A stretch of DNA of 64,000 bases from assembly GCA_945878555.1 (NCBI GenBank), contig CAMDWI010000004.1, forward strand, positions 62,001 to 126,000, given 5' to 3'. The translations under genes and the position numbers were made by a program. Numbering within the stretch: position 1 is the first letter of the stretch; each line of letters starts with the position of its first letter. This document shows, in pieces, positions 9,717 through 21,344 of the stretch. Under the pieces are notes generated by a model. That model saw only the letters and a program-made list of their open reading frames with translations, had not been told where the DNA came from and did not search any database. This DNA comes from Klebsiella pneumoniae (lineage in GTDB: Bacteria; Pseudomonadota; Gammaproteobacteria; Eutrophobiales; Eutrophobiaceae).

Positions 9717-9746
9717 ATGGTACTTGTCGTTACCCGTATTGGTCAA
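9717..9746 (-). promoter_or_regulatory. Promoter of tRNA-Asn
   Basis: On the minus strand TTGACC (9746-9741) and TACCAT (9722-9717) are separated by 18 bases. The -10 box lies about 16 bases from the tRNA 5' end. The GC-rich ACGCGTCC after the -10 box resembles the discriminators of growth-rate-controlled stable RNA promoters. Confidence 0.6.
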
Positions 9747-9833
9747 CACTGAATATCCATATGACGGTAATTTTTTGCTAAATTCATCTCTGACCATGTC
9801 CCTGAACCGTCCGGACTGGAATTCAGGATTGTG

Positions 9834-11864
9834 ATGGCCGATGATGGACCCATGAAAGGCCAGTTTCAGCTACAGACTACATTTGCACCTGCCGGTGACC
9901 AGCCCGATGCGATAGCAAGCCTGCTTGATGGTATTAAACAGGGGTTGGCCCACCAGACTCTTCTGGGGGTAACGGGCTCGGGCAAGACATTCACTGTTGC
10001 CAATATCATCCAGTCCGAACAACGACCCACATTAATACTCGCCCCGAACAAGACTCTGGCCGCCCAGCTCTATGGTGAAATGCGCGAGTTTTTTCCGTCA
10101 AATTCGGTCGAATATTTTGTTTCGTACTACGATTATTACCAGCCAGAAGCGTATGTGCCTACCACGGATACCTATATAGAAAAAGACGCATCTATAAACG
10201 AACATATCGAACAGATGCGCCTGTCAGCAACAAAGGCTTTAATGGAGAGACGCGACAGTATTATCGTAGCAACGGTGTCGGCCATTTACGGTCTGGGTGA
10301 TCCACAGGCCTATCTGAAAATGGTATTACACCTGGATCGGGGAGATCGGATTGACCAGCGCACGGTATTGCGGCGTTTGGCGGAAATGCAATATACGCGC
10401 AACGAGATAGAGTTGCATCGCGCAAGCTACCGGGTCAGGGGAGATGTAATTGACATCTATCCCGCCGAATCTGAACGTGAGGCCGTTCGGGTAGAATTGT
10501 TTGACGAACATATCGAATCAATTTCCCGGTTTGACCCATTAACAGGTGAGATCATACGCCAGCTTCCCAGAGCCACCATCTACCCCAAAACCCACTATGT
10601 CACCGAGCGTTCCCGATTGCTGGATGCGGTGGAGTCTATCAAGCTTGAATTGGCGGACCGCCTCGAATATTTCCGAAAAGTTAACAAGCTGGTAGAGGCA
10701 CAGCGCCTGGAACAGCGGACCCGGTTCGATATCGAAATGATCCTGGAGATTGGTTATTGCAGTGGCATAGAAAACTACTCCCGCTATCTCTCCGGCCGTT
10801 CTCCCGGGGAGCCGCCACCGACGCTGTTTGAATACCTGCCCCCGGATGGTTTGCTGTTTATCGATGAAAGTCATGCAACCATCCCGCAGTTGGGTGCCAT
10901 GTACAAGGGCGATCGTTCGCGTAAGGAGAACCTGGTCAAATATGGCTTCAGGCTGCCTTGTGCGTTGGACAACCGTCCCTTAAGGTTTGATGAGTTTGAA
11001 CGGCTTGCCCCACAGACCATCTTTGTCTCAGCAACTCCGGGGCCCTATGAACGTCAGTTTTCGGGTCAGATCGTTGAACAACTGGTCAGGCCAACGGGTC
11101 TGATTGATCCTGAGGTCGAAGTTCGACCTGTGGTTTCCCAGGTGGACGATTTGCTGTCCGAGATTAACAAACGGGTAGGGGTTAACGAGCGAGTGCTGGT
11201 AACCACACTGACCAAACGTATGGCGGAAGATCTGACTGAATATCTGGCCGAGCATGATATCCGGGTCAAGTATCTGCATTCAGATATTGATACTGTCGAA
11301 CGTGTCGAGATTATCCGCGATTTACGGCTGGGTGAATTTGATGTCCTCGTTGGTATCAATCTGCTGAGAGAGGGGTTGGATATGCCAGAGGTTTCGCTGG
11401 TGGCCATTCTGGATGCAGACAAGGAAGGGTTTTTAAGGTCGGAGACTACACTGGTACAGACCATAGGCCGGGCGGCGCGAAATATCAACGGCAAGGCGAT
11501 ACTTTATGCCGATGTGATGACAGGTTCAATCCAGAGGGCACTTGCCGAGACAGACAGAAGACGTGCAGTTCAGGTTGAATATAACCGCGTGCATAATATT
11601 ACACCCAAAGGCATACAAAAGGGTGTGGCCGATATAATGGAAGGCGCGTACACGGACAAAAAGCGGGCGCTGAAGTACGCCAGAGTGTCAGAACATAAAA
11701 ATCCCTGGGTGGGAGTGGACGCGGGCACGATTGCAAAAAAGATTAACGAACTGGAAAAAGTAATGTACAAACATGCACGCGACCTGGAGTTCGAGAAAGC
11801 GGCAGATATACGTGATGAAATCTCGATGTTGCGGGAGGCGGGGCTGGAAATAGTAACAAACTGA
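9834..11864 (+). CDS. uvrB: Excinuclease ABC subunit B
   Basis: UvrB is the damage-verifying helicase-like subunit of nucleotide excision repair. It is loaded by UvrA and recruits UvrC. The Walker A motif [10 protein letters not shown] is near residue 45. The DNA-inserting beta-hairpin region is [20 protein letters not shown], helicase motif DESH is in [11 protein letters not shown], and motif VI is QTIGRAARN. The C-terminal UVR domain ([19 protein letters not shown]) binds UvrC. The length, about 676 residues, is normal. I chose the ATG at 9834 over the GTG at 9831 because AGGA lies five bases before it; an ATG at 9852 is also possible. No LexA-type box was seen upstream. Confidence 0.97.
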   Translation: MADDGPMKGQFQLQTTFAPAGDQPDAIASLLDGIKQGLAHQTLLGVTGSGKTFTVANIIQSEQRPTLILAPNKTLAAQLYGEMREFFPSNSVEYFVSYYDYYQPEAYVPTTDTYIEKDASINEHIEQMRLSATKALMERRDSIIVATVSAIYGLGDPQAYLKMVLHLDRGDRIDQRTVLRRLAEMQYTRNEIELHRASYRVRGDVIDIYPAESEREAVRVELFDEHIESISRFDPLTGEIIRQLPRATIYPKTHYVTERSRLLDAVESIKLELADRLEYFRKVNKLVEAQRLEQRTRFDIEMILEIGYCSGIENYSRYLSGRSPGEPPPTLFEYLPPDGLLFIDESHATIPQLGAMYKGDRSRKENLVKYGFRLPCALDNRPLRFDEFERLAPQTIFVSATPGPYERQFSGQIVEQLVRPTGLIDPEVEVRPVVSQVDDLLSEINKRVGVNERVLVTTLTKRMAEDLTEYLAEHDIRVKYLHSDIDTVERVEIIRDLRLGEFDVLVGINLLREGLDMPEVSLVAILDADKEGFLRSETTLVQTIGRAARNINGKAILYADVMTGSIQRALAETDRRRAVQVEYNRVHNITPKGIQKGVADIMEGAYTDKKRALKYARVSEHKNPWVGVDAGTIAKKINELEKVMYKHARDLEFEKAADIRDEISMLREAGLEIVTN

Positions 11865-11881
11865 AACGGGCGGGGAGATTT

Positions 11882-14203
11882 ATGAATAGTGATGAAACAA
11901 GGTTGAGTAAAAAAGACAAATTACGTGAAGCTGCACTTGAATATCACCGGGCAGACCCGCCAGGCAAACTGGCCATCGCAGCGACCAAACCGTTGGCAAA
12001 TCAGCATGACCTTGCCCTTGCCTATTCTCCGGGTGTAGCCGCCGCTTGTGAAGAGATCGCAGAGGACCCGGAACAGGCGGCATTTCTGACCAGCCGTGGC
12101 AATCTGGTCGCTGTCGTAACCAATGGTACCGCCATACTGGGACTTGGTGCACTGGGACCGCTGGCCGCCAAACCGGTTATGGAAGGCAAGGCGGTGCTGT
12201 TCAAGAAGTTTTCCGGGATAGATGTATTTGATATCGAAATAAATGAGCGTGATCCCGACAAACTGGTCGACATTATTGCCAGTCTGGAGCCGACCTTTGG
12301 TGGAATTAATCTGGAAGATATCAAGGCCCCGGAATGTTTCTATATCGAGCGCAAGCTGAAGGAACGTCTGAACATCCCGGTTTTCCATGACGACCAGCAT
12401 GGCACTGCCATTATCGTAGGCGCGGCTGTGCGTAACGGGCTACGCATCGTTAACAAGGACATCGCCAGGGTAAAACTGGCCGCATCCGGTGCCGGCGCCG
12501 CCGCCATCGCCTGCCTGGATCTGCTGGTCAGCATGGGTATGCGTCGGGAGAATATTTATATCGCCGATTCCAAAGGGATCGTCTGGCAAGGCCGGGACAA
12601 GGATATGGAACCGTCCAAGGCGCGTTACGCACAAAAAACAGAGGCCAGAAAGCTGGCTGAAGTGATGGATGGAGTGGACATTTTTCTCGGTCTGTCCGGA
12701 CCGGGTGTATTGACGAAAGAAATGGTCAAGGCAATGGCTAACCAGCCGATAATTCTGGCGCTGGCAAATCCCGATCCTGAAATCCTGCCGGAGGATGCGC
12801 TTGAGGCAAGACCGGATGCAATCGTTGCTACAGGTCGTTCTGATTATCCAAACCAGGTCAATAATGTATTGTGTTTCCCCTATATTTTCAGGGGTGCCCT
12901 GGATGTAGGGGCAACGACTATCAATGACGAGATGAAACTCGCTTGTGTACACGCCATTGCCGACCTGGCGACCGAAGAACCTTCTGATGTTGTAGCGAAG
13001 GCCTATGGTGGTAGTAACCTGCAGTTCGGTACAGACTATATTATTCCCAAACCATTTGATCCACGCCTGATAGTGCGTATTGCACCTGCTGTTGCCAAGG
13101 CAGCGATGGACAGTGGGGTCGCAACCCGGAAGATTGCCGATCTGAAGGTCTACCGACAGAAGTTATTACAATTCATCTTTCAGACCGGGACCTTGATGAA
13201 TCCGGTATATGAACAGGCCAAACAGGATCCCAAACGGGTCGTTTATGCTGAAGGTGAAGAGCGCAGGGTGCTCCAGGCGATCCAGCAGATTGTGGATGAG
13301 GGAATCGCGAGGCCTATACTGATCGGTCGTCCCAGTGTGATCGAGAAACGTATCCATGAGCTCGGGCTTCGTATCAAGTCCGGCCGGGACTTTGAGATTG
13401 TCAGTCCGCTGTATGACGAACGATTTACCCAGTACTGGTCGCAGTATCATGACTTGATGGGACGTAAAGGGGTCTCGCCGGGTGAGGCAAAAACCACATT
13501 ACGTACCCAGAATACTGTCATTGCTGCAATTATGCTCAGACGTAATGAAGCGGATGCGATGTTATGTGGCAGTGAAGGCCCGTATATCCGGCATTTGCGC
13601 TATATACGCCAGATTATCGAAATGGAAAAAAATATTTCATCACTGTCAACGGTCACAGCTGTCATTTTGCCCACCGGATTACTGTTCCTCAGTGATACCC
13701 ATGTAACGGTGAATCCCACCGCTGAGGAAATCGTTGAAAAAACCCTGTTGGGTGCCAAAACGTTGCAGCGGTTCGGGATCAAACCCAGGATTGCCCTGTT
13801 ATCACATTCAAATTTCGGGTCCCGCAATAATGCCTCATCAAAAAAAATGCGACGGGCAGCGCAAATCCTCCGGGAGCTGGATCAGAACCTGGTGGTCGAG
13901 GGTGAAATGCATGCGGATGCCGCCATCTCGGAGGAGATTCGCAATATTACCTTCCCGAATTCGCGCTTGAAGGGTAAGGCCAATCTGTTAATCATGCCTA
14001 ATATTGACGCTGCCAATATTACCTATAACCTGTTGAAGATGACCGGTGGTGGTGTAACAGTTGGACCCATATTGGTGGGTAATTCCCGGCCGGCACACAT
14101 TCTGACCAATGCGGCAACGGTCCGTGGCATCGTGAATATGACAGCCTTGTCGGTTGTAGAGGCACAGGAAATTGCCAATCAGACGACGCTATTAAAGCTG
14201 TAA
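11882..14203 (+). CDS. maeB: NADP-dependent malic enzyme with phosphotransacetylase-like C-terminal domain
   Basis: This 773-residue fusion is the MaeB type. The N-terminal half is malic enzyme, oxidatively decarboxylating malate to pyruvate: the substrate and metal region includes [18 protein letters not shown] and [10 protein letters not shown], and the dinucleotide site is near [15 protein letters not shown]. The C-terminal half, from about residue 430, resembles phosphate acetyltransferase ([31 protein letters not shown]). In related proteins this domain is regulatory rather than catalytic and senses acetyl-CoA. A purine-rich CGGGGAGATTT precedes the ATG. It sits 17 bases after uvrB, so read-through between the two is likely. 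Confidence 0.95.
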   Translation: MNSDETRLSKKDKLREAALEYHRADPPGKLAIAATKPLANQHDLALAYSPGVAAACEEIAEDPEQAAFLTSRGNLVAVVTNGTAILGLGALGPLAAKPVMEGKAVLFKKFSGIDVFDIEINERDPDKLVDIIASLEPTFGGINLEDIKAPECFYIERKLKERLNIPVFHDDQHGTAIIVGAAVRNGLRIVNKDIARVKLAASGAGAAAIACLDLLVSMGMRRENIYIADSKGIVWQGRDKDMEPSKARYAQKTEARKLAEVMDGVDIFLGLSGPGVLTKEMVKAMANQPIILALANPDPEILPEDALEARPDAIVATGRSDYPNQVNNVLCFPYIFRGALDVGATTINDEMKLACVHAIADLATEEPSDVVAKAYGGSNLQFGTDYIIPKPFDPRLIVRIAPAVAKAAMDSGVATRKIADLKVYRQKLLQFIFQTGTLMNPVYEQAKQDPKRVVYAEGEERRVLQAIQQIVDEGIARPILIGRPSVIEKRIHELGLRIKSGRDFEIVSPLYDERFTQYWSQYHDLMGRKGVSPGEAKTTLRTQNTVIAAIMLRRNEADAMLCGSEGPYIRHLRYIRQIIEMEKNISSLSTVTAVILPTGLLFLSDTHVTVNPTAEEIVEKTLLGAKTLQRFGIKPRIALLSHSNFGSRNNASSKKMRRAAQILRELDQNLVVEGEMHADAAISEEIRNITFPNSRLKGKANLLIMPNIDAANITYNLLKMTGGGVTVGPILVGNSRPAHILTNAATVRGIVNMTALSVVEAQEIANQTTLLKL

Positions 14204-14245
14204 TGTGTGGATAGAAGCAGGGCATAACGAATACTTCAACTGATT

Positions 14246-14279
14246 AAGCCGTTTTTTATTATAAAAGGCTTGTTTATTC
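14246..14279 (+). terminator. Probable terminator after maeB
   Basis: AAGCC and GGCTT arms enclose an AT-rich, itself palindromic centre (TTTT...AAAA). A T-rich stretch (TGTTTATT) follows. The stem is weak in GC, so strength is uncertain. Confidence 0.45.
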
Positions 14280-14316
14280 GTTGCCGCCTTTGTATCCTAG
14301 CCAGCCTTGAATTTAC

Positions 14317-14393
14317 AGGCGCGTAGCTCAGTTGGTTAGAGCACCACCTTGACATGGTGGGGGTCGTTGGTTCGAATCCAATCGCGCCTACCA
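14317..14393 (+). tRNA. tRNA-Val (GAC)
   Basis: This is a 77-base cloverleaf. The acceptor arms AGGCGCG and CGCGCCT pair fully. The D arm is AGCTCAGTTGGTTAGAGC, the anticodon stem CCACC/GGTGG holds the loop TTGACAT with anticodon GAC, and the T arm is GGTTCGAATCC. CCA is encoded. It lies between maeB and thrS on the same strand. Confidence 0.97.
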
Positions 14394-14405
14394 GATTCGA
14401 CACCC

Positions 14406-14440
14406 GGGCACCGTATAGCGGTGCCTGTTAGTTTTATCTT
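14406..14440 (+). terminator. Hairpin after tRNA-Val, likely terminator
   Basis: A perfect seven-base-pair stem, GGCACCG/CGGTGCC, with a five-base loop (TATAG) is followed by the T-rich TGTTAGTTTTATCTTT. It fits a Rho-independent terminator of the tRNA gene. It could also be the upstream domain of a thrS leader, since it lies only 70 bases before thrS. Confidence 0.6.
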
Positions 14441-14447
14441 TAAACAA

Positions 14448-14468
14448 GTGACCTGTTGTGGGGGTCAC
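14448..14468 (+). promoter_or_regulatory. Candidate ThrRS operator: tRNA-Thr anticodon-like hairpin
   Basis: GTGACCT and GGGTCAC form a seven-pair stem (six Watson-Crick pairs and a closing U-G). The seven-base loop is GTTGTGG. Read as an anticodon loop, it has U at the position equivalent to 33 and UGU at 34-36, which is a threonine anticodon. The hairpin ends 27 bases before the thrS ATG. In E. coli, threonyl-tRNA synthetase represses thrS translation through an anticodon-like leader hairpin. The function here is inferred. Confidence 0.45.
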
Positions 14469-14495
14469 CACTGAACGCATTTTAAGGGTTAAATC

Positions 14496-16421
14496 ATGCC
14501 ACGTGTTACCCTCCCGGATGGCAGTCATCGGGAATACAATCAACCATTAACGGTGCTGGATATTGCTGCGGACATTGGTCAAGGTCTGGCCAGGGCAACG
14601 CTTGGCGGACAGATAGATGGTCGCCTGGTGGACGGGTCCACGGTCATAGATACGGATGTCAGTCTGCGAATTATTACCGAGAAGGATCCTGAAGGCATTG
14701 AGATTATTCGCCACTCATGTGCCCACCTGATGGCCCAGGCAGTAAAACTGCTGTTCCCGGAGGCCCAGGTTACTATCGGACCGGTTATTGAAAACGGCTT
14801 TTATTATGATTTTGCATATGCCCGCCCGTTTACTCCTGAGGATCTGGTCGCCATTGAACAAAAAATGGTCGAAATCTCCGAGCAGGATTTGCCCGTCAGC
14901 CGGTCGATAAAGGACAGGGACGCTGCTGTTGCCTTTTTTCGTGGAATCAACGAAGAATACAAGGCACAGATTATTGAATCCATACCTCAGGGCGAACAGT
15001 TGTCGCTTTATCAGCAGGGCGATTTTATCGATCTGTGTCGCGGCCCACATGTACCATCTACAGGAAAATTAAAGGCTTTCAAGCTGACCAAACTGGCGGG
15101 TGCGTACTGGCGCGGTGATTCGCGTAATGAGATGTTACAGCGTATCTATGGTACGGCCTGGGCTGATAAAAAGCAGCTAAGGCAATATTTAAATCGTCTC
15201 GAAGAGGCAGAAAAACGGGACCATCGCAAGATAGCGCGCAAGCTTGAATTATTGCACTTCCAGGAAGAAGCCCCTGGCATGGTATTCTGGCATCCACGGG
15301 GCTGGACTATCTATCGGGAGATTGAGACCTATATTCGCGAAAAACTGGTTAACCATGGTTATCTGGAAATTCGCACACCGCAGGTCATTGATCGCATTCT
15401 CTGGGAAAAATCAGGACATATGTCCAAATTTGCAGATGGCATGTTCATGACCAGCTCTGAAAACCGTGAATATGCGATCAAACCGATGAACTGTCCGGCG
15501 CATATCCAGGTATTTAATCAGGGCCTCAAGAGTTATCGCGACTTGCCGCTTCGACTTGCGGAGTTTGGAAGTTGTCATCGAAATGAACAGTCTGGTGCAT
15601 TACACGGGTTGATGCGGGTACGTGGATTTACCCAGGATGATGCACATATTTTTTGTACCGAGGAACAGATCCAGAAAGAAGTCTCCGACTTTATGAAGTT
15701 ACTGTACTCGGTTTATTCAGACTTTGGATTTAATGAAGTTCTGGTCAAGTTGTCTACCCGCCCGGTTCAACGGGTTGGTACTGATGAAATCTGGGACAAG
15801 GCTGAAAATGCCCTGCAACAAGCACTGGAATCCAGTGGCCTGGAATGGATGTTACAACCGGGGGAAGGGGCGTTTTATGGTCCCAAGATTGAATTTTCCC
15901 TGAAAGATTGTATTGGTCGAATCTGGCAATGTGGCACGATACAGGTCGATTTTTCGATGCCTGAAAGACTGGGGGCAACCTATATCGACGATAACAGCCA
16001 GAAACGTACCCCGGTCATGCTGCATCGGGCCATACTCGGATCGATGGAACGGTTTATTGGAATTTTGATAGAAAATTATGCCGGTGCATTCCCGGCCTGG
16101 CTGGCGCCGACACAGGCGGTTATCGTCTCAATTACGGGTAATCAGGGCGAATATGCAAAAATAATTGCAGAAACCCTGAAAAATCAAGGTCTCAGAGTAG
16201 AATGTGACTTGAGAAATGAAACAATCGGCCTTAAAATCCGCGAGCACGCAATTCAACGTATCCCCTATCAGTTGATAGTGGGTGCTAAAGAAGCTGATAC
16301 TAACACCGTGGCCGTGCGTACGCGAGACGGTGCTGATCTCGGAAGCATGACGGTTGATGTTTTCGCCCAGCGCCTGAAACAGGATATCGCGTGCCGCGGC
16401 CGAACTATTTTGGAGGAATGA
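14496..16421 (+). CDS. thrS: Threonyl-tRNA synthetase
   Basis: This 641-residue class II synthetase has the full domain order. An N-terminal TGS domain ([20 protein letters not shown]) is followed by the editing domain with [16 protein letters not shown] near residue 72. The catalytic core has motif 2 ([20 protein letters not shown]) with the zinc-ligand cysteine in [10 protein letters not shown] and a histidine in DDAHIF. Motif 3 is [12 protein letters not shown]. The anticodon-binding domain comes last. It charges tRNA-Thr with threonine. It heads the thrS-infC-rpmI-rplT-pheST-ihfA block. The hairpin just upstream suggests translational self-control. The infC ribosome site lies in its last codons. 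Confidence 0.97.
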   Translation: MPRVTLPDGSHREYNQPLTVLDIAADIGQGLARATLGGQIDGRLVDGSTVIDTDVSLRIITEKDPEGIEIIRHSCAHLMAQAVKLLFPEAQVTIGPVIENGFYYDFAYARPFTPEDLVAIEQKMVEISEQDLPVSRSIKDRDAAVAFFRGINEEYKAQIIESIPQGEQLSLYQQGDFIDLCRGPHVPSTGKLKAFKLTKLAGAYWRGDSRNEMLQRIYGTAWADKKQLRQYLNRLEEAEKRDHRKIARKLELLHFQEEAPGMVFWHPRGWTIYREIETYIREKLVNHGYLEIRTPQVIDRILWEKSGHMSKFADGMFMTSSENREYAIKPMNCPAHIQVFNQGLKSYRDLPLRLAEFGSCHRNEQSGALHGLMRVRGFTQDDAHIFCTEEQIQKEVSDFMKLLYSVYSDFGFNEVLVKLSTRPVQRVGTDEIWDKAENALQQALESSGLEWMLQPGEGAFYGPKIEFSLKDCIGRIWQCGTIQVDFSMPERLGATYIDDNSQKRTPVMLHRAILGSMERFIGILIENYAGAFPAWLAPTQAVIVSITGNQGEYAKIIAETLKNQGLRVECDLRNETIGLKIREHAIQRIPYQLIVGAKEADTNTVAVRTRDGADLGSMTVDVFAQRLKQDIACRGRTILEE

Positions 16422-16424
16422 CAT

Positions 16425-16940
16425 ATCGTAGCTGAAAAGCAGAATCGGTTGAATGAAGAGATAAATGCGCCTGAAATCCGTCTGATAGGCAAGGACGGCG
16501 AGCAGATCGGAATTGTGTCTGTTCAGAAGGCTCTTGCACTTGCAGGAGAAAACGAGCTGGATCTGGTAGAAATCGTACCAAATGCCGAGCCGCCTGTGTG
16601 CAGGATAATGGATTTTGGCAAATTTCAATTCGAACTGAACAAGAAACGTCATGCTGCCAGAAGAAAGCAAAAGCAGATTCAGATCAAGGAAGTCAAGTTC
16701 AGGCCTGGAACTGAAGAAGGTGACTATCAGGTCAAGATGCGGAACATCACCCGTTTTCTCGAGAATGGAGACAAGGTCAAGGTGACCTTGAGATTTCGAG
16801 GCCGGGAAATGGCACATCAGGAGCTGGGAGCAAAAATGCTTGAGCGGATCGAACAGGATCTGACGGCACTGGGAACTGTCGAACAATTTCCCAAGCTGGA
16901 AGGCAGACAGATGGTGATGGTAATTGCTTCAAAAAAATAA
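16425..16940 (+). CDS. infC: Translation initiation factor IF-3, starting at AUC
   Basis: IF-3 binds the 30S subunit, keeps it apart from 50S and proofreads the start codon. The ORF track begins at an internal TTG (16449) and loses the conserved N-terminus. Reading upstream in frame gives [20 protein letters not shown] preceded by ATC at 16425. A strong GGAGG lies eight bases before that ATC. This gives 171 residues, close to the usual 175-180. The conserved linker region has [20 protein letters not shown] and the C-domain has [19 protein letters not shown]. Rare AUU/AUC/AUA starts let IF-3 repress its own translation, so this start is likely regulatory. Confidence 0.93.
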   Translation: MVAEKQNRLNEEINAPEIRLIGKDGEQIGIVSVQKALALAGENELDLVEIVPNAEPPVCRIMDFGKFQFELNKKRHAARRKQKQIQIKEVKFRPGTEEGDYQVKMRNITRFLENGDKVKVTLRFRGREMAHQELGAKMLERIEQDLTALGTVEQFPKLEGRQMVMVIASKK

Positions 16941-16977
16941 CAGTTTATTTATATTCTAGAGGAAGTCGGAGTTACAG

Positions 16978-17175
16978 ATGCCAAAGATTAAAACAATCAA
17001 GGCTGCAGCGAAACGTTTTACCGTATCAGCGTCCGGTAAAATCAAGCATAAACAATCGCATCGCAGTCATATATTGACGAAGAAAAGTACAAAACGGAAA
17101 CGCCAGCTGAGAACCATGAACCAGGTTCATGATAGTGATCAGAAGGCCGTTGCCCGGATGATCCCATATCTATAA
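16978..17175 (+). CDS. rpmI: 50S ribosomal protein L35
   Basis: This 65-residue basic protein matches L35 in length and sequence: [20 protein letters not shown] at the start, then the Lys/Arg-rich [28 protein letters not shown] lies before the ATG. It belongs to the infC-rpmI-rplT operon. In E. coli, L20 represses translation of the L35 and L20 genes by binding the leader; no leader structure was worked out here. Confidence 0.97.
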   Translation: MPKIKTIKAAAKRFTVSASGKIKHKQSHRSHILTKKSTKRKRQLRTMNQVHDSDQKAVARMIPYL

Positions 17176-17191
17176 TTTGAGGTGTTGAAAA

Positions 17192-17551
17192 ATGGCAAGA
17201 GTTAAACGCGGAGTCACGGCGCGTGCAAGGCATAAAAAGGTAATCAGTCAGGCCAAGGGTTACCGGGAACGCCGGAAGAATGTATTCCGCGTTGCTACCC
17301 AGGCTGTTACCAAGGCCGGGCAATATGCCTATCGGGATCGCCGTCAGAAAAAGCGTCAATTCCGTTCTTTATGGATTATCCGTATCAATGCGGCGGCAAG
17401 GGAGCATGGTCTGTCCTATAGCCGTATGATTAACGGACTGAATCTGGCGGCTATCCAGATTGATCGTAAGGTACTGGCCGATATCGCCGTACATGACAAG
17501 GCTGCTTTTGCACAGCTGGCAAACCAGGCAAAAGCCCGCCTCGCCAGTTAA
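17192..17551 (+). CDS. rplT: 50S ribosomal protein L20
   Basis: The 119-residue protein has L20 hallmarks: [20 protein letters not shown] at the start, then [15 protein letters not shown] and the C-terminal globular part with [20 protein letters not shown]20 is an early 23S rRNA-binding assembly protein and the likely repressor of its own operon. A GAGGTG site lies eight bases before the ATG. It is followed by a strong terminator-like hairpin ahead of pheS. Confidence 0.98.
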   Translation: MARVKRGVTARARHKKVISQAKGYRERRKNVFRVATQAVTKAGQYAYRDRRQKKRQFRSLWIIRINAAAREHGLSYSRMINGLNLAAIQIDRKVLADIAVHDKAAFAQLANQAKARLAS

Positions 17552-17576
17552 AACCGGTTGTTGTTGATATAAAGGC

Positions 17577-17608
17577 AGAGGAAAGGGCAAACCCCTTTCC
17601 TCTTTTTT
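17577..17608 (+). terminator. Rho-independent terminator between rplT and pheS
   Basis: An 11-base-pair perfect stem, AGAGGAAAGGG/CCCTTTCCTCT, has a five-base loop and is followed by TTTTTAT. It ends the ribosomal part of the block or lets a fraction of transcripts reach pheST. No phenylalanine-rich leader ORF fits in the 25 bases after rplT, so classical attenuation as at E. coli pheM is not supported. Confidence 0.85.
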
Positions 17609-17624
17609 ATTTAAGAGGTCTTAA

Positions 17625-18608
<984 letters not shown>

Positions 18609-18653
18609 GTTTGATACACCTGGTAACCCGCTTGATATCCGGAAAGCATAAAA

Positions 18654-21035
18654 ATGAAATTTACTGAATCATGGCTGCGAGAGTTGATCGATTTCCCGGT
18701 TTCCGTGGACGAACTCGCTGTACAGTTAACCATGGCTGGACTCGAAATTGAGTCTGTCACTGCTTGCCGTCCAGCGTTTTCAGGTGTTGTTGCAGGCAGG
18801 GTGATAATTGTCGATACAGTGACCGGCTCGGATAAATTGAAACATTGTGTTGTTGATGTGGGCAGTGGTGACAGGCGTACAGTTATCTGTGGGGCCAGTA
18901 ATGTGCAGGCGGGTGGCAGCTACCCTCTGGCGTTACCAGGTGCTGTTTTACCGGGGAATAAGACCATTCAGGAAACCACCTTGTATGGCGTTATTTCGCA
19001 GGGAATGTTCTGTTCAGGGGCAGAGCTGGGATTGTCCGAAATTGACAGCGGCCTTTTTGAGATCGCCGGTGATGCAATACCAGGAACTGCTCTGGATGAA
19101 TATCTACGATTGAATGATGTCCTGATCGAGGTGTCACTGACACCAAACCGGGGAGATTGCCTGGGTATGATTGGCCTGGCAAAGGAAGTGGCGGTGTTGA
19201 ATAACATGGAATTCAAGGCGCCGGTTGTCCTGACTACAACACCGACCATAGCAGATACACGCGATGTAATTCTGGATGTACCGGTCAGCTGTCCCCGTTA
19301 TTGCGGTCGCATCATTGACCAGATCGATATCAGTAAAAAAATACCTGTGGAGATCTCTGAACGGCTGCGCCTTTCCGGGATTCGTTCGATTAATCCGGTT
19401 GTTGATCTGGCCAATTATGTGATGCTGGAAACCGGACAACCCATGCATGTGTTTGACAATGAATGTCTCAAGGGTGATATACATGTTCGACTGGCGGGAG
19501 AAGGCGAGAAGATCCTTTTGCTGGATGGTGAAACACGGGAACTGTTTGCGAATACACTGGTGATCGCCGATGAAAGTGGTCCCGTCGCGATGGCTGGAAT
19601 TATGGGCGGGCTGGATAGTGCTGTAAGTAATTCAACAAACTCGATATTTATTGAATCCGCCTATTTCGACCCGCAGGTCATCATGGGTCGTGCGAGGCAA
19701 TACGGTATGCATACAGATGCATCACACCGGTATGAACGTGGGGTTGATCCTGCGCTGGCACCGCTGGCAATGGACAGACTCACTACCCTGATTATGCAGG
19801 TTTGTGGGGGCAAGCCAGGTCAAGTCAATCAAGTGAGCTGTCCTGCACACTTGCCACAAAGCAAATCGATAAAACTGCGCTTGTTACGTATCGAGCATGT
19901 ACTGGGTGTTGCGATCCCTGAATCACGCATCCGGGCTATTCTTACCCAACTGGGATTTAATGTTACAGTCGTCAGTGATGGTCAATACCTGGTCAAGGTG
20001 CCTACCAGCAGGTTTGATATCACTATTGAGGCAGATTTGATAGAAGAAATTGCCCGGATCCATGGATATCAGAACATTGCTAGCACTTCACCAGTTATAA
20101 AGATGCAGATGAAGGGGGCTAACACGTATGCCCAGGTACTTTCGGGAATGTCAGCCGTGTTGGTAGCACGTGGTTATCGGGAGTGCATCAGTTACAGTTT
20201 TGTTGATCCTGCGCTCCAGAATTTGTTCCGGAATACGGACAGTACGGAGACCTGCTTATTAAATCCTATATCGCATGAAATGTCCGTGATGAGGCTCAGC
20301 CTCTGGCCGGGTTTAATCCAGTCGCTTTTATACAATATAAAGCGCCAACAATTGTCAGTTCGATTATTTGAAACCGGTAAGGTGTACCCGGGTGAGCTTG
20401 GAATGGAAGAACATCGGGTGATCGGCGGATTAATATACGGTAATAGATATAAAATACAATGGGATATAGATAATATATCATGTGATTTCTATGATTTAAA
20501 ATCTGATGTTGAGGCGGTGCTGACTGCTCAGTCAGGTTATAAAGAAATTGAATTTTTACGGTCGAAACAACCTGGACTTCACCCGGGGCAATGCGCCCAG
20601 GTTATTGTTAATAATAGAAATATTGGATACATCGGTATGTTACATCCGACAATTTCCAGACATTTAGCCATAACCCAGCCTGTCTTTCTATTTCAGTTGA
20701 ATCTGGAGCTGATTTCGGCTGATAATTCGACGAAATTTACTAAAATATCCAAATATCCATCAATTAAACGCGATATTTCCATCGTAGTTGATGAAACCGT
20801 GGCAGCAGCAGAGCTGATGGACACGATTAGAAAGGCGTCAAATGAAGTGCTAACAAACCTAGAGTTGTTTGACGTATATCGCGGCGAAGGTATTGATTCA
20901 GGGAAAAAAAGTCTTGCTTTGGGCTTGACCTTTCAGAGATCTTCCAGCACTCTTACGGACGAGGAGGCTGATGTTGCCATCAGCGATATCTTAAAATCAC
21001 TCCATGAGAAGTATGGAGCCATACTAAGAGAGTAA
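18654..21035 (+). CDS. pheT: Phenylalanyl-tRNA synthetase beta subunit
   Basis: This 793-residue beta subunit has the standard domain string. The N-terminal tRNA-binding OB fold is near residues 40-150 (GRVIIVDTVTGSDKLKHCVV). Next are the B3/B4 editing domain, with MLETGQPMHVFDNE near residue 260, and the B5 domain. A catalytic-like core follows, and the C-terminal ferredoxin-fold anticodon-binding domain is YPSIKRDISIVVDETV onward. It supports charging and editing of tRNA-Phe. ihfA follows six bases after its stop, as in many gammaproteobacteria. Confidence 0.97.
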   Translation: MKFTESWLRELIDFPVSVDELAVQLTMAGLEIESVTACRPAFSGVVAGRVIIVDTVTGSDKLKHCVVDVGSGDRRTVICGASNVQAGGSYPLALPGAVLPGNKTIQETTLYGVISQGMFCSGAELGLSEIDSGLFEIAGDAIPGTALDEYLRLNDVLIEVSLTPNRGDCLGMIGLAKEVAVLNNMEFKAPVVLTTTPTIADTRDVILDVPVSCPRYCGRIIDQIDISKKIPVEISERLRLSGIRSINPVVDLANYVMLETGQPMHVFDNECLKGDIHVRLAGEGEKILLLDGETRELFANTLVIADESGPVAMAGIMGGLDSAVSNSTNSIFIESAYFDPQVIMGRARQYGMHTDASHRYERGVDPALAPLAMDRLTTLIMQVCGGKPGQVNQVSCPAHLPQSKSIKLRLLRIEHVLGVAIPESRIRAILTQLGFNVTVVSDGQYLVKVPTSRFDITIEADLIEEIARIHGYQNIASTSPVIKMQMKGANTYAQVLSGMSAVLVARGYRECISYSFVDPALQNLFRNTDSTETCLLNPISHEMSVMRLSLWPGLIQSLLYNIKRQQLSVRLFETGKVYPGELGMEEHRVIGGLIYGNRYKIQWDIDNISCDFYDLKSDVEAVLTAQSGYKEIEFLRSKQPGLHPGQCAQVIVNNRNIGYIGMLHPTISRHLAITQPVFLFQLNLELISADNSTKFTKISKYPSIKRDISIVVDETVAAAELMDTIRKASNEVLTNLELFDVYRGEGIDSGKKSLALGLTFQRSSSTLTDEEADVAISDILKSLHEKYGAILRE

Positions 21036-21041
21036 ACAAGA

Positions 21042-21344
21042 ATGGCGGCACTAACAAAGGCAGATATGGCAGAAATGCTGTATCAGGAGCTTGGCCTTAA
21101 CAAACGTGAAGCGAAAGAACTGGTCGAGATGTTTTTTGAAGAGATCAGGTCCTCGCTGGAAAATGGCAGCCAGGTAAAATTGTCCGGTTTCGGCAATTTT
21201 GATCTGCGAGATAAAAATCAACGACCTGGCAGGAATCCCAAAACCGGAGAGGAAATACCGATCAGTGCGCGACGCGTAGTGACATTCCGCCCGGGACAGA
21301 AATTAAAAGCGCGAGTAGAGGCATATGCTGGAAGCATCCAATAA
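21042..21344 (+). CDS. ihfA: Integration host factor alpha subunit
   Basis: This 100-residue DNABII protein bends DNA as a heterodimer with IhfB. The sequence opens with [20 protein letters not shown], has the HU/IHF signature [20 protein letters not shown] including the proline of the intercalating beta arm, and ends [17 protein letters not shown]. Placement after pheT and the N-terminal helix identify it as alpha rather than HU or beta. IHF also assists sigma-54 activators such as the GlrR-type protein encoded about 2.7 kb downstream; that link is general knowledge, not shown here. Confidence 0.96.
   Translation: MAALTKADMAEMLYQELGLNKREAKELVEMFFEEIRSSLENGSQVKLSGFGNFDLRDKNQRPGRNPKTGEEIPISARRVVTFRPGQKLKARVEAYAGSIQ

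Noticed and set aside
9582-9833. LexA box upstream of uvrB
   Set aside because: No CTG-N10-CAG palindrome was found; the nearest CTGAATATCC... fails at the right half.
16128-16886. Minus-strand ORF of 252 residues across thrS and infC
   Set aside because: It is antisense to two conserved genes and has no homology that I recognise.
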